From positions 1 through 58,592 of the forward strand of contig JAKUOQ010000004.1 of assembly GCA_022450865.1 (NCBI GenBank): a stretch of 58,592 nt of DNA, written 5' to 3'. Positions 11,256 through 21,286 of this stretch are shown here, piece by piece; within the stretch, counting starts at the first letter, position 1; every line of letters starts with the position of its first letter. Under the pieces are notes generated by a model. That model made no database searches, had not been told where the DNA came from, and saw only the letters and a program-made list of their open reading frames with translations. The translations under genes were made by a program, and so were the position numbers. The stretch is from Nitrospinales bacterium. GTDB taxonomy: Bacteria; Nitrospinota; Nitrospinia; Nitrospinales; VA-1.

Positions 11256-12101
11256 ATGTCTAAAATAAAGGGTTTACAGATTATTTTATGCCTAAGCGTT
11301 GCAGGGGTTCTGGTAATGAGTTGTAGTCCAGAGGCCGCTCAAGACGAACCTATGCAAATGCCGTTTAAAGAAAACACCTGGGTACGAAAAGAAGAGATAA
11401 AAAAAACAAAATCATTTATGTTTTCAACAGGTGAGAAGCTTGCTTTGCCTATTGATGACAGGTTGATAAAAAAACTCAATACGATTTCGACTTCAAACTC
11501 TTCAATTAATAGTGAAGAGGAATGCTTATCGCAGGCTAATGCGCTAGATAAAAGACGGATGGTAGTTCAAAAACGTGGTGGGGCGTGGCACGTTTTTGAA
11601 AGGGTTGCTGAAGCTAAAATTTATTCTGATTATGGAATGCAAATAGACAGTCAACTAAATCGACTGGTTTTTTCTCTAAAACACATTTGTCGAGGGGCTA
11701 AAGGAATGCCTTTGGATGCGTGGGGGACAAACAAAGTAGAGGAATTGAAAAAGTATGGAAAAGAAAAGATGAGGAAGGTCTATATTGATCTGGGCAACCC
11801 TCCTGCGGATGTGGACATATGGGTAGCTTATGCTGAAAGGGCCCTCGAGAGCAGAAAACGCAATATCCCCTACTCAGAGATTGGCGAGTCCATATTACGT
11901 ACAGAAAATCTGGTCAATCTTTATGAGGACCTTTCACTTCGAAAGGTGGATGAGGCTTCTTTGAATACCTTTTACTCAGATGCTTCTACCCTGTTGGATG
12001 TCATCAAAAATAGTTTAAAATCGGATCCGCGAGTGGCCCTTGCCATACAGGAAGATAATCTCTTACCAATCGACGATAATGGATTAGGAAACGAAATGTA
12101 G
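11256..12101 (+). CDS. hypothetical lipoprotein
   Basis: N-terminal signal with lipobox (VLVMSC); no recognised domain. Confidence 0.7.
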   Translation: MSKIKGLQIILCLSVAGVLVMSCSPEAAQDEPMQMPFKENTWVRKEEIKKTKSFMFSTGEKLALPIDDRLIKKLNTISTSNSSINSEEECLSQANALDKRRMVVQKRGGAWHVFERVAEAKIYSDYGMQIDSQLNRLVFSLKHICRGAKGMPLDAWGTNKVEELKKYGKEKMRKVYIDLGNPPADVDIWVAYAERALESRKRNIPYSEIGESILRTENLVNLYEDLSLRKVDEASLNTFYSDASTLLDVIKNSLKSDPRVALAIQEDNLLPIDDNGLGNEM

Positions 12102-12232
12102 TCGCTTGGGCTGGTGGCCTATGGGTCACCGTTCATCAGCTTTCAAATATTTCTCTAGTTTTTTGGTATATTTGACTAAAGGGCCGAATCTTTTTTTGAT
12201 TCGAAATAATAGGTAAATTTCTAAGCGAAGAT

Positions 12233-13366
12233 TTATATATCCATTGGTGGGGCGCTTACCTTTCTTAAGAAGACCTCAAGAATTTTTTTTTGATAAAGCA
12301 CTACTGCAATATCCATCATTCCATCACGATTAAAATCAGCACCAGTAATAGATCTAGGTTGTGATCCAACAGCATAATTATAGTGTGGATATACAAAGCT
12401 CCCGTCGCCGTTACCTTGGATAACGGAAATGGACCCGCTGCGCCGATTACAAACAACAATGTCGGGAATTTTGTCGCCGGTGAAGTCCCCAACTACAATA
12501 TTATGCGGTCCTTTTTCCCCCGCAAAATCCTGCAATTTGGTGAAGTCCCCTTTTCCGTCCCCCATAAAAATACTGAGGCTGTCTTTCATAGGGCTGGACG
12601 TCAATAGGTCGAGTTTTCCATCTAAATTCATATCATGATGTGTAAGAAAGGAGGATTGACTACCGCCCTTAATCAACTTGGGTGGTGCAAAGGTTCCGTC
12701 GCCGTTGCCATAAAAAATTTTTAAATACCGCACCTTAACCGCATTGAGTGCCAGAGAGATATCTTCATTACCATCGCCATTATAATCGCCAATAGTGATA
12801 TGAGCTGGAGTCGGTGATGCCTGATAAGCTTCTGCTACTTTGAAGGTGCCATCGCCAACACCTAAAAGAATAATCATTTTGTTGAATCGAAGAGTTACCG
12901 CAAGATCATTTATTTCATCGTTGTTAAAATCTCCCGAAGCTATAGCAATGGGCAGGCGCCCTACCTTTACGTTAGTCTTCAGTTTGAAGAGCCCATCTTT
13001 TTGTCCGAGGATAATTGAAACCTCACCATCACCATAATTGCATAGCGCGATATCGGCGATGCGGTCGCCGTTGAAATCAGCCAATTCAATTGCAAAAGGT
13101 TCGCGGCCTGTTTCTATTGTCTGGGCATCTTTGAAAGTTCCATTACCAATGCCTTCGAAGTAGCTCAGCGAATTTCCTGCAGAGTTTACAACAATTAAAT
13201 CAGGGAACTCATCGTTGTTCATATCGTGGGCCATGACAACCTCAGGCTTTTTGCCAACCATATAAGATACAGGTAATGCAAAAATATCCGGCGAAGGTTG
13301 GCTTTGACCACAGCCTAACAACATCCAAGTTGCTATAAATAATGTAATCGTTTTATTAATTTTCAT
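12233..13366 (-). CDS. FG-GAP/VCBS-repeat beta-propeller lipoprotein
   Basis: Repeated DxNxDxxxDI calcium-type motifs (GDFNNDEINDLAV, GDYNGDGNEDISL, ADFNRDGMMDIAV); lipobox MLLGC. Confidence 0.88.
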   Translation of the reverse strand: MKINKTITLFIATWMLLGCGQSQPSPDIFALPVSYMVGKKPEVVMAHDMNNDEFPDLIVVNSAGNSLSYFEGIGNGTFKDAQTIETGREPFAIELADFNGDRIADIALCNYGDGEVSIILGQKDGLFKLKTNVKVGRLPIAIASGDFNNDEINDLAVTLRFNKMIILLGVGDGTFKVAEAYQASPTPAHITIGDYNGDGNEDISLALNAVKVRYLKIFYGNGDGTFAPPKLIKGGSQSSFLTHHDMNLDGKLDLLTSSPMKDSLSIFMGDGKGDFTKLQDFAGEKGPHNIVVGDFTGDKIPDIVVCNRRSGSISVIQGNGDGSFVYPHYNYAVGSQPRSITGADFNRDGMMDIAVVLYQKKILEVFLRKVSAPPMDI

Positions 13367-13464
13367 TACTGTTGTTGTGAATAAAATCAGATGTAAATCG
13401 ATTTTTGTTTATACAGGATGCTTGGTAACTTGTAAATATATTTGAAAAAATGATATAATTTTCA

Positions 13465-14220
13465 ATGAGTTATATCTCACTTCGCTTCCAAATAATGTCC
13501 TTCCATAAATTTTTTAAAACCTTATTTTTATTAACTTTTTTATTTTTAACGGCCTGTCAGGGGTTTCAGTTCGACCCTTGGCCAGAGACTCAGTATGGCA
13601 TTCATCACACGGTTCAAAAAGGCCAGACTTTGTCTCGTATTGCCCAAGCATATAAAATCGACATGGAAGTTCTACGTCGAGCCAACCATATCCGAGATGC
13701 ATCAAAAATCATAGTGGGAACTCAGTTATGGATTCCCGGTGCAAGGCGTGTACTTTCTATTCCTACAACCTCTACTTCTTCGGGCTATTCACGCTTTAAA
13801 TCTGTCAACAAAAAAAATATACCCACTGTCAAACCCCGCAAAGGAATTCTTATATGGCCTACAAAAGGTACTCTTACTTCTGGGTTTGGTAACAGAAACG
13901 GACGTAGGCATGAAGGTATCGATATAGCGGCACCAAAAGGAACGCCTATAAAAGCTGCCGCAGCAGGGAAAGTTGTTTTCAGCGGTTGGGGCCCAACGGG
14001 CTACGGAAAGATGGTTATATTAGAGCACAAAAACAACCTGACAACCGTTTACGCGCACAACTCAAAGATACTGGTAAAAAAAGGTGCTCGCGTAAAACAA
14101 GGACAAAGAATTTCTTTAATGGGAAGTACTGGGCGTTCAACAGGACCTCATCTTCACTTTGAAGTAAGAAACGGTACAGAGCCCAAAAATCCTTTAAAAT
14201 ATTTATCAGTGAAAAGATAA
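13465..14220 (+). CDS. LysM + M23 peptidase, NlpD/EnvC-like lipoprotein
   Basis: LysM HTVQKGQTLSRIAQAYKI, M23 HEGIDIAAPKGTPIKAAAAGKV...GRSTGPHLHFEVR; start may be internal MSFHKFFKTL. Confidence 0.93.
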   Translation: MSYISLRFQIMSFHKFFKTLFLLTFLFLTACQGFQFDPWPETQYGIHHTVQKGQTLSRIAQAYKIDMEVLRRANHIRDASKIIVGTQLWIPGARRVLSIPTTSTSSGYSRFKSVNKKNIPTVKPRKGILIWPTKGTLTSGFGNRNGRRHEGIDIAAPKGTPIKAAAAGKVVFSGWGPTGYGKMVILEHKNNLTTVYAHNSKILVKKGARVKQGQRISLMGSTGRSTGPHLHFEVRNGTEPKNPLKYLSVKR

Positions 14221-14257
14221 AGTTTTCAATGCCAGATATATTTGATAAAAAGCTAAA

Positions 14258-14821
14258 TTGCAATGTATCGTTCCCATTCAAATAAAGAAAGGTCCATCCA
14301 TGGAATCCGTAAAACAAATCATCCGCGATATTCCTGACTTTCCTAAGGAAGGAATTATATTTAAAGATATCACCCCACTTCTTGCAGATGCGTCCGCATT
14401 TGGGGAAACTATTAATGCTTTAAAAAAAAGATATGTAGACAAGGAGATCGACAGGGTGGTCGGAGTTGAGGCACGAGGTTTTATTTTCGCATCCGCCTTG
14501 GCATATGCCCTGGGAGCAGGCACCACGATGGTTCGAAAACCAGGAAAGCTTCCTTATAAAACTTATCAAGAAACCTATTCTTTAGAATATGGAACCGATA
14601 CCATTGAAATTCATCAGGATGCCTTTCAACCCAGTGAGCGTATTGTCCTCATTGATGACGTTCTGGCTACTGGAGGAACCCTGGCGGCAACGCTAAACCT
14701 GATTCGCAAAAATTTTGAATCTGTAGAAATCGAAGAGGTCGCATTTCTCATCGAACTGGATTTTCTGAACGGACGCGAAAAACTTAAAGACATCCCTATC
14801 CATTCTCTCATCCATTACTAA
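14258..14821 (+). CDS. apt: adenine phosphoribosyltransferase
   Basis: RDIPDFPKEGIIFKDITPLL, RIVLIDDVLATGGTL PRPP motif; start probably internal MESVKQII. Confidence 0.95.
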   Translation: MQCIVPIQIKKGPSMESVKQIIRDIPDFPKEGIIFKDITPLLADASAFGETINALKKRYVDKEIDRVVGVEARGFIFASALAYALGAGTTMVRKPGKLPYKTYQETYSLEYGTDTIEIHQDAFQPSERIVLIDDVLATGGTLAATLNLIRKNFESVEIEEVAFLIELDFLNGREKLKDIPIHSLIHY

Positions 14822-14966
14822 TGGACCACGCTCGTTGAAATTTGGTAAGTTCTATATAGCAAATAATACTCGTTTCCTTCTATTAAAAAGCCCCAACAAT
14901 TCCATGTCTAAAGAATTTTAGCTCATAATACTTGGCGAATTTTATTCTGAGATGGGTTTTGGTTTA

Positions 14967-15230
14967 TTACAGTTGGGTATTAATTTGGCGGAAGGGAATT
15001 TCTTTAGCAAGGGCTTCGGTGAGCTTTTGAGTATCTTCTAAGAAATCTGGAGAGATCATCAGCTCTATAAGGCCGCATGAAGGATCTATCGTTCGGACTA
15101 CAGCAATATGATCGTAACCTTCAAAGATGCTAACGATGTAGGCGATGTCTTTTTTATTAACTTCTACTTGCCATTGAATGGAATCTTTGTGTCTGGAGAC
15201 GGTATTAGGAATACTCACGATTTTTCTCAA
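14967..15230 (-). CDS. DUF4911-like small protein
   Basis: KKDIAYIVSIFEGYDHIAVVRTIDPSCGLIELMISPDF; start overlaps mnmG end. Confidence 0.65.
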   Translation of the reverse strand: MRKIVSIPNTVSRHKDSIQWQVEVNKKDIAYIVSIFEGYDHIAVVRTIDPSCGLIELMISPDFLEDTQKLTEALAKEIPFRQINTQL

Positions 15231-17097
15231 GCAATAACATTATGAGACTGATAGCTGAAGGTGTGATACCCGAGATGCGCGATGCCTGCCCAAGTGTGAC
15301 AGGACGAATAGCCTCTAGTTTTTGCGCTACTTCATGTGAAAGGCCGGAAACACCTTCATACTTAAAACTTTCCGGAATTCGGCAGTGCTCCAACTTTTTC
15401 TGCTTTTCTACTAATTGATTCTGACGAGCGATGAAACCTTCATACTTGATACGAATCTCTACCTGTTCGCCGACTAGTTGTGGGACTTCTTCTCCCTCGA
15501 AGGCACGCAGCAATTCATCATGTTTTACTTCCGGCCTACGCAATAAAACATTCAAGGTCGTTGCATTACGCAATTCATGAATTCCAAGTTTCGACAGGCG
15601 TGTTAGATTGTCTGGATTTGGTGCCACCGTTGTAGCCTCTAATCTTTGGATCTCACGTTCTACAGCATTGTATTTTTCCATACAATGGTTGTAAAGTTCT
15701 CCGCTAACCAGACCCAATTCATAACCCTTTCCCATTAACCGTTGGTCGGCATTATCCTGTCTTAGAATCAGTCGATATTCGGCACGGGAGGTAAACATAC
15801 GATAGGGTTCCTGTGTTCCTTTAGTAACGAGATCATCAATAAGCACACCGATATAGCTATCCATTCTTGTCAGCAAAAACGGTTTACGTTTTTGCGATTT
15901 AAGTGCTGCATTGATTCCCGCCATCAACCCCTGGCCGGCTGCTTCTTCATAACCGGATGTCCCATTAATTTGCCCTGCATGAAATAATCCACTTACTCGT
16001 TTTGTTTCCAGAGAAGGCATTAACTGTGTTGGCGGAACAAAGTCATATTCCACTGCGTAACCTGGAAGAACAATTTCAGCATTTTCTAATCCTGTAATCG
16101 TACGAACTAATTGCTGTTGCACATCCTCATCCATGCTCGTGGAAATACCATTGGGGTAAATCCAATCTGTGTCTAGGCCCTCTGGTTCCAAGAAAATATT
16201 ATGCGATTTCTTGTCGGGGAATTTAATTACCTTGTCTTCAATTGAAGGACAATAGCGGGGTCCTACACCCTCGATGATACCGCTGTATAAAGGTGACCGG
16301 TCGATATTGTTGCGAATCACTTCCGCGGTTTTCTCATTCGTTGCGGTAATATGACAAGGTACCTGTTTGCGTTCTATATGAGACGTGGAAAAAGAAAAAG
16401 GTCGTGGTATTACATCTCCTTCTTGCACGACGCATCGGGAAAAGTCGATACTATCTCGTTTCAATCGCGGTGGAGTACCTGTCTTCAAGCGACCGAGTTC
16501 GAATCCAGCGGCCAGAAACGATTGCGATAATTTTGTCGAAGGTTTTTCACCTACTCTGCCTGCAGGACGACTGTCTAGTCCAATATGTATTCGACCATTT
16601 AAAAAAGTCCCAGTAGTGATGACGATGGAATCACATTGAAACTCCAGTCCGCTAGCAGTTCGTATTCCTCTTACTTCATTATTTTCAAAAATCAGTTCAT
16701 CAACTTCTTCAAAGAGAAGCTCTAGGTTAGCCGTATTTTCAAGAACCCGACGCATGGCATTTTTATATTGGTGTTTATCTGCCTGCGCACGATAGCCGTG
16801 GACTGCGGGTCCTTTAGAAGAATTTAATAAACGAAACTGGATGCCGGTCTCATCGATAACCTTAGCCATCTCACCTCCGAGGGCATCAATCTCACGAACA
16901 ATATGCCCTTTACCTACCCCTCCGATGGCGGGGTTGCATGGCATTAGGGCAATTTTATCTGCTTCAAGGGTGATCAGCGCTGTGGCGCAACCCATTCGCG
17001 CAGAGGCTAAAGCTGCCTCACAACCTGCGTGACCTCCTCCTATTACTATGACATCATATCTGTTCATGTTATCTTGCACCTGATTAATCGGAGCCAC
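15205..17097 (-). CDS. mnmG: tRNA uridine-5-carboxymethylaminomethyl modification enzyme
   Basis: VIGGGHAGCEAALASARMG, GRLKTGTPPRL, HAGQINGTSGYEEAAGQGL; start may be MNRYDVIVIGGG. Confidence 0.97.
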   Translation of the reverse strand: MAPINQVQDNMNRYDVIVIGGGHAGCEAALASARMGCATALITLEADKIALMPCNPAIGGVGKGHIVREIDALGGEMAKVIDETGIQFRLLNSSKGPAVHGYRAQADKHQYKNAMRRVLENTANLELLFEEVDELIFENNEVRGIRTASGLEFQCDSIVITTGTFLNGRIHIGLDSRPAGRVGEKPSTKLSQSFLAAGFELGRLKTGTPPRLKRDSIDFSRCVVQEGDVIPRPFSFSTSHIERKQVPCHITATNEKTAEVIRNNIDRSPLYSGIIEGVGPRYCPSIEDKVIKFPDKKSHNIFLEPEGLDTDWIYPNGISTSMDEDVQQQLVRTITGLENAEIVLPGYAVEYDFVPPTQLMPSLETKRVSGLFHAGQINGTSGYEEAAGQGLMAGINAALKSQKRKPFLLTRMDSYIGVLIDDLVTKGTQEPYRMFTSRAEYRLILRQDNADQRLMGKGYELGLVSGELYNHCMEKYNAVEREIQRLEATTVAPNPDNLTRLSKLGIHELRNATTLNVLLRRPEVKHDELLRAFEGEEVPQLVGEQVEIRIKYEGFIARQNQLVEKQKKLEHCRIPESFKYEGVSGLSHEVAQKLEAIRPVTLGQASRISGITPSAISLIMLLLEKNREYS

Positions 17098-17174
17098 TAT
17101 TCTACATTAAAACCCTATTTTTTTAGAATGATAAAACAAACATTCACAATAAATGGATCTTCAGCCGATAAGCG

Positions 17175-17612
17175 ATGAACGACCTAAACTTTGACTTAAA
17201 AAAAATTCTGTCCGACCATAAAAAATGGCTGGATTCAAATGGACAGGAAGGAGCACTTGCTGACTTAAAAAACTGGAAGCTTAAGGGTGCTGTATTAATA
17301 GGTGCAAACTTAAAAAATGCAAACCTTGAAGGAGCTTATCTTTACGGTGCTTATTTTAAAAAAGCGAATCTCGAAAACTCCAACCTTGAAGGAGCAAATT
17401 TGAGGGGTGCAAATTTGAGATGGGCAAACTTGAAAAACACCAACATGAAAAACACCAATCTTGTGAATGCAGATCTGATGCAGGCAAAACTTAAAGATAC
17501 TTCGTTGGAAGGAGCAAACCTTAAGATGGCCAAGGGCCTTACTTCAGAACAATTGCACGGTGCTGTTCTCAACGATAAAACAGTTCTTCCTGAATCACTA
17601 AAGAGAAACTAG
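17175..17612 (+). CDS. pentapeptide-repeat protein
   Basis: Tandem A(N/D)LxxA repeats: GANLKNANLEGAYLYGAYFKKANLENSNLEGANLRGANL. Confidence 0.9.
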   Translation: MNDLNFDLKKILSDHKKWLDSNGQEGALADLKNWKLKGAVLIGANLKNANLEGAYLYGAYFKKANLENSNLEGANLRGANLRWANLKNTNMKNTNLVNADLMQAKLKDTSLEGANLKMAKGLTSEQLHGAVLNDKTVLPESLKRN

Positions 17613-17613
17613 T

Positions 17614-18621
17614 TTATTGGAATACCATTTTCGCAGAATCCATCATGCCGCGCACGGTTGAAGTAGCTTCATCGACAGCCGTTGGTTCATAACCACAGTG
17701 GGCAGTACAATCAGCACATTTTTCATTATTTGTGTGGCCGTAGTTTTCCCATTCTGTGGTTTCCATCAACTCCTTAAATGTTTCAGCATAACCTTCATCA
17801 AGAAGATAACAAGGTTTTTGCCAACCGAGGACGGAGTAATTTGGATTGCCCCAAGGGGTACATGAGTAATCACGCTTTCCTCTTAAAAATTCTAGGTACA
17901 AGGGCGAATGATTGATATCCCAACGACCATTTTTATTCTTTTCAAGAAGTTTATCAAAAAATTCAAAAGTTTTCTTTCGGCCAAAAAAATGATCCTGGTC
18001 AGGTGCATCTGGGTATCTGAAAGCAGAGGCCATGGTAATTCCGTCAATACCAAGAGGTTTTAAAAAGTCCAAGAATCTCTCTGCTTTTTCAATAGTAGTA
18101 TCTTCGAAAAATGTGGTAGCACTGGTAACTCTAAAACCCTTTTTCTTAGCTTCTATGACTGCTTCCGTTGCAAGTTTGAAGGTGCCCTTTTGATCAACCA
18201 CTCGATCATGATCTTCTTCCATACCATCGAGATGTACAGAAAGAGTCAGATAGGGGCTTACCGGCAAACGATCCAAAAAGTCTTTCAACAAAATAGCATT
18301 AGTGCATAGGTAAATAAATCGTTTTTGAGCTATTAGCCCCTCGACTATTTCAACAATAGCCGGATGCATTAAAGGTTCACCCCCTGCAATGGAAACTATG
18401 GGAGCGCCACATTCTTTAGCCGCCTTAAAACATTTCTCGGGGCTCATGTTTTGTTTTAATATTTCATTAGGTTTTTGAATTTTTCCGCATCCTATGCATT
18501 CCAGATTGCACCTGAATAAAGGTTCAAGCATCATCACTAAAGGATAACGTTTGTTTCCCTTCATCTTTTGCCTGAAAATATAAGAGCCTACTTTAAGTGC
18601 TTGAAAAACAGGTACTGGCAT
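17614..18621 (-). CDS. hpnH: adenosyl-hopene transferase, hopanoid radical SAM protein
   Basis: MPVPVFQALKVGSYIFRQKMKGNKRYPLVMMLEPLFRCNLECIGCGKIQKP; radical SAM CNLECIGC; ORF opens at 18723 but this start matches the family. Confidence 0.93.
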   Translation of the reverse strand: MPVPVFQALKVGSYIFRQKMKGNKRYPLVMMLEPLFRCNLECIGCGKIQKPNEILKQNMSPEKCFKAAKECGAPIVSIAGGEPLMHPAIVEIVEGLIAQKRFIYLCTNAILLKDFLDRLPVSPYLTLSVHLDGMEEDHDRVVDQKGTFKLATEAVIEAKKKGFRVTSATTFFEDTTIEKAERFLDFLKPLGIDGITMASAFRYPDAPDQDHFFGRKKTFEFFDKLLEKNKNGRWDINHSPLYLEFLRGKRDYSCTPWGNPNYSVLGWQKPCYLLDEGYAETFKELMETTEWENYGHTNNEKCADCTAHCGYEPTAVDEATSTVRGMMDSAKMVFQ

Positions 18622-18787
18622 TGTCTCTTTTTGTATTAATGTTGAATAAAAAATTAAAGAACAGTCATTATAAGGTGCTTTTAAATAGAGAACAAAGGAT
18701 TTTATCCTTTGCAATAGATGCACTTAGAATATATTTTGTATAAAATCTCCTAATGGAGTGTGGAAGTAATTTCAAGGAAATAAATCT

Positions 18788-18964
18788 TTGAAGAAAATCT
18801 TTATACTATTAGTAATTACAGTGCTTGCCTTAGCTTTTGACGGCACGTTGGCGAAGGATATATTTGACTATCAACTCAGCAGTTTTACAGATTGGGTATT
18901 GGTAATTTTGATATTTGCAATCCTGCTTTCCATTTCCTGGGCCAATTCCACAAAAAATAACTAG
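18788..18964 (+). CDS. small hydrophobic protein (58 aa, TTG start)
   Basis: AAGGA upstream; translates as (M)KKIFILLVITVLALAFDGTLAKDIFDYQLSSFTDWVLVILIFAILLSISWANSTKNN: signal-like segment plus TM helix; absent from ORF track. Confidence 0.5.
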   Translation: MKKIFILLVITVLALAFDGTLAKDIFDYQLSSFTDWVLVILIFAILLSISWANSTKNN

Positions 18965-19023
18965 AATAAAAATATTCCGGAGAATAAGCACTTCTGAAAG
19001 TTTTGATTTGGATCTGTACTATT

Positions 19024-20295
19024 TCAGGCGGTATTTTTTAGTAGGCTCAATAAAGCATAAGGCTCTACAGGACCATCTGCCTGCACCCACACTGTTCCAT
19101 TACCTCCATGAGCAACTGAAATACTTTCTCCTGCAATCGTTTCCATAGCATTGATTTTAAATTTATATTGTCCGCTTGGTGAAAGGCATTCGGCTTCATC
19201 CCCCAACTCGATTCTATTTCTGACATCAACCTCCATCCATCCCGAACGTTCATTGACCACTTGGCCTCCAAAAATCTGTGGCTGATTAGATTCTTGCGGT
19301 GAATCAAATCTTTCTGTTTCGCGATTTGCTGCAGAAATTAGGAAAGCAGAGGTAAAACCTCGATTAGCTGTTTTGCCTATTTCTTCGATCAGGCTAGGAT
19401 TAAAATTTCGATTTTCTTCCAAATCATCGATTGCACGTCGGTAAGCTCTAGTGACCAAGGAGAGATAATAAATTGATTTGGAGCGACCCTCGATTTTAAA
19501 TGATATAACACCCGCCTTTTTCATTGGGCCCAGAAACTCTATGGCTCGAAGATCTTTAGAGTTCATGATATACGTGCCATGCTCATCTTCCTCAACAGGC
19601 ATTAGCTCTCCATCTCTTTGCTTCTCCTCAATTGCGTACTGACCTTTGATGGGAACATATTCTTCCATGTCTTTGCCTTTTTCCTCATGGATATCATATT
19701 CCCAGCGACAGCTATTGGTACAAGTTCCTTGATTCGCATCGCGGTGATTAAAATAGTTCGAAAGCAAACAACGACCGGAATAAGCGATACAAATTGCTCC
19801 GTGGACAAAAGATTCTAATTCCATTCCCGAGACCCGTGCATGAATTTCAGTTATTTCTTCGAGAGATAATTCACGCGATAAAATAACCCGCTTTACCCCA
19901 AGGTTGTACCAAAATTCTACAGATGGCCAGTTGATGGTATTTGTTTGCACTGATAAATGAACAGGAATTTCCGGAAACTCCTTCAAGGCAAACTGAATCA
20001 TCCCCGGATCCGCCATAATAAAAGCATCAGGCCCCATCTCCGCATGTTGAGCTAAAGATTTTTTAAAAGATTCAATTTTTCGATTGGGAGGAAGAATATT
20101 GGCCGTTATATAAATTTTTTTACCCATTTTATGGGTGTAATCTATTGCATCTTTAAGCAAGTGATCCTTAAATGGATTCTCTTTTGCTCTGAGAGAAAAT
20201 TTTGGGATACCTGCATATACCGCATCAGCACCATAGGCGAGAGCATATTTTAATTTTTCGGGACTTCCCGCAGGAGATAATAATTCCGAATTCAT
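19024..20295 (-). CDS. peptidase U32-family protein (TrhP/YegQ-like)
   Basis: ELLSPAGSPEKLKYALAYGADAVYAG, FVHGAICIAYSGRCLLSNYFNHRDANQGTCTNSCRW, FKIEGR. Confidence 0.92.
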   Translation of the reverse strand: MNSELLSPAGSPEKLKYALAYGADAVYAGIPKFSLRAKENPFKDHLLKDAIDYTHKMGKKIYITANILPPNRKIESFKKSLAQHAEMGPDAFIMADPGMIQFALKEFPEIPVHLSVQTNTINWPSVEFWYNLGVKRVILSRELSLEEITEIHARVSGMELESFVHGAICIAYSGRCLLSNYFNHRDANQGTCTNSCRWEYDIHEEKGKDMEEYVPIKGQYAIEEKQRDGELMPVEEDEHGTYIMNSKDLRAIEFLGPMKKAGVISFKIEGRSKSIYYLSLVTRAYRRAIDDLEENRNFNPSLIEEIGKTANRGFTSAFLISAANRETERFDSPQESNQPQIFGGQVVNERSGWMEVDVRNRIELGDEAECLSPSGQYKFKINAMETIAGESISVAHGGNGTVWVQADGPVEPYALLSLLKNTA

Positions 20296-20414
20296 AATAA
20301 TTATAAAGATTCAATAATAATATTTGTTTAACATCTTGAGTGGCTCAGCTTACACTACCTTTATATCTCACTGCAAGCATGTAAACCCTATCATTGAAGG
20401 GTCGTATGGCTGCA

Positions 20415-21230
20415 TTAGGCTGTTTTTCGAGAACGGAAAATGAGAAAAGCGCCTGCCACTAAAAGGAAAAGGCTATAAAAACTACCTCGGCTGAGATCCA
20501 TAATGAGAGGTGCGTCGGGCTCGCGAAATTGTTCACCAAAAATACGCACTACTGCATAGAAAGCCAGAAATTCTCCTGTGAGTCTACCTGATGTTGCTAA
20601 AACTCCAGTCCGCCAGAATCGCCATTGACTATAAATAAGCAACAATAATCCTTCCAATGCTGCTGCATAAAGTTGCGATGGATGTCGAGGCATAATCAAT
20701 TCAAGAGGTGTTCCAAGTGGCGCGCTCTGCGGGAAGATGACAGACCAAGAAACGGTGGAAATTTTTCCCCATAATTCTCCGTTGATAAAGTTAGCAATAC
20801 GGCCCAATAAAATTCCGGGAGGAACTAAAGGACATAAAATATCGCCGAGTTGTAGAAAGCTAATTTTAATTTTTTTCGATATCCACCAACAGGCAAGCAC
20901 CACACCGATGAACCCACCATGACTTGCCATGCCACCTTTCCAGACCTGGAGTATAATCCACGGTCGGTGGATGACATCCTGAAAAGCATAGAAAAACATA
21001 TATCCTAATCGCCCACCCAAAAGGACACCTACCATAATTGCTGTAATCGTTAAGGATTGTTCTTCCTGTGTAAGCGCTACCTTGCCATGTTTGCAAAAAA
21101 TATATAATAACCAGATAGCTACGAGAAACCCTAACGCGTATGCTAGTCCGTAATAGCGAATGCCAAAATTTTCTGTGAATTGAAAAAGGAAAGGGTCTAA
21201 ATCATGAACCCAATATTCGGTTTTAGACAC
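20415..21230 (-). CDS. lgt: prolipoprotein diacylglyceryl transferase
   Basis: Multi-TM; GGMASHGGFIGV, GRIANFINGELWG, MPRHPSQLYAAALEG. Confidence 0.96.
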   Translation of the reverse strand: MSKTEYWVHDLDPFLFQFTENFGIRYYGLAYALGFLVAIWLLYIFCKHGKVALTQEEQSLTITAIMVGVLLGGRLGYMFFYAFQDVIHRPWIILQVWKGGMASHGGFIGVVLACWWISKKIKISFLQLGDILCPLVPPGILLGRIANFINGELWGKISTVSWSVIFPQSAPLGTPLELIMPRHPSQLYAAALEGLLLLIYSQWRFWRTGVLATSGRLTGEFLAFYAVVRIFGEQFREPDAPLIMDLSRGSFYSLFLLVAGAFLIFRSRKTA

Positions 21231-21286
21231 GGCGACCTTTTAAGGTGAGAGTTAGAAAAAACGAGGTCGTGCTGCTTAAAAAATTT

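Noticed and set aside
12283-12291. T9 run (A9 on the coding strand) in the FG-GAP protein
   Set aside because: Near the C-terminal end, with no in-phase slippery heptamer plus hairpin and no plausible short product; simple AT-rich run
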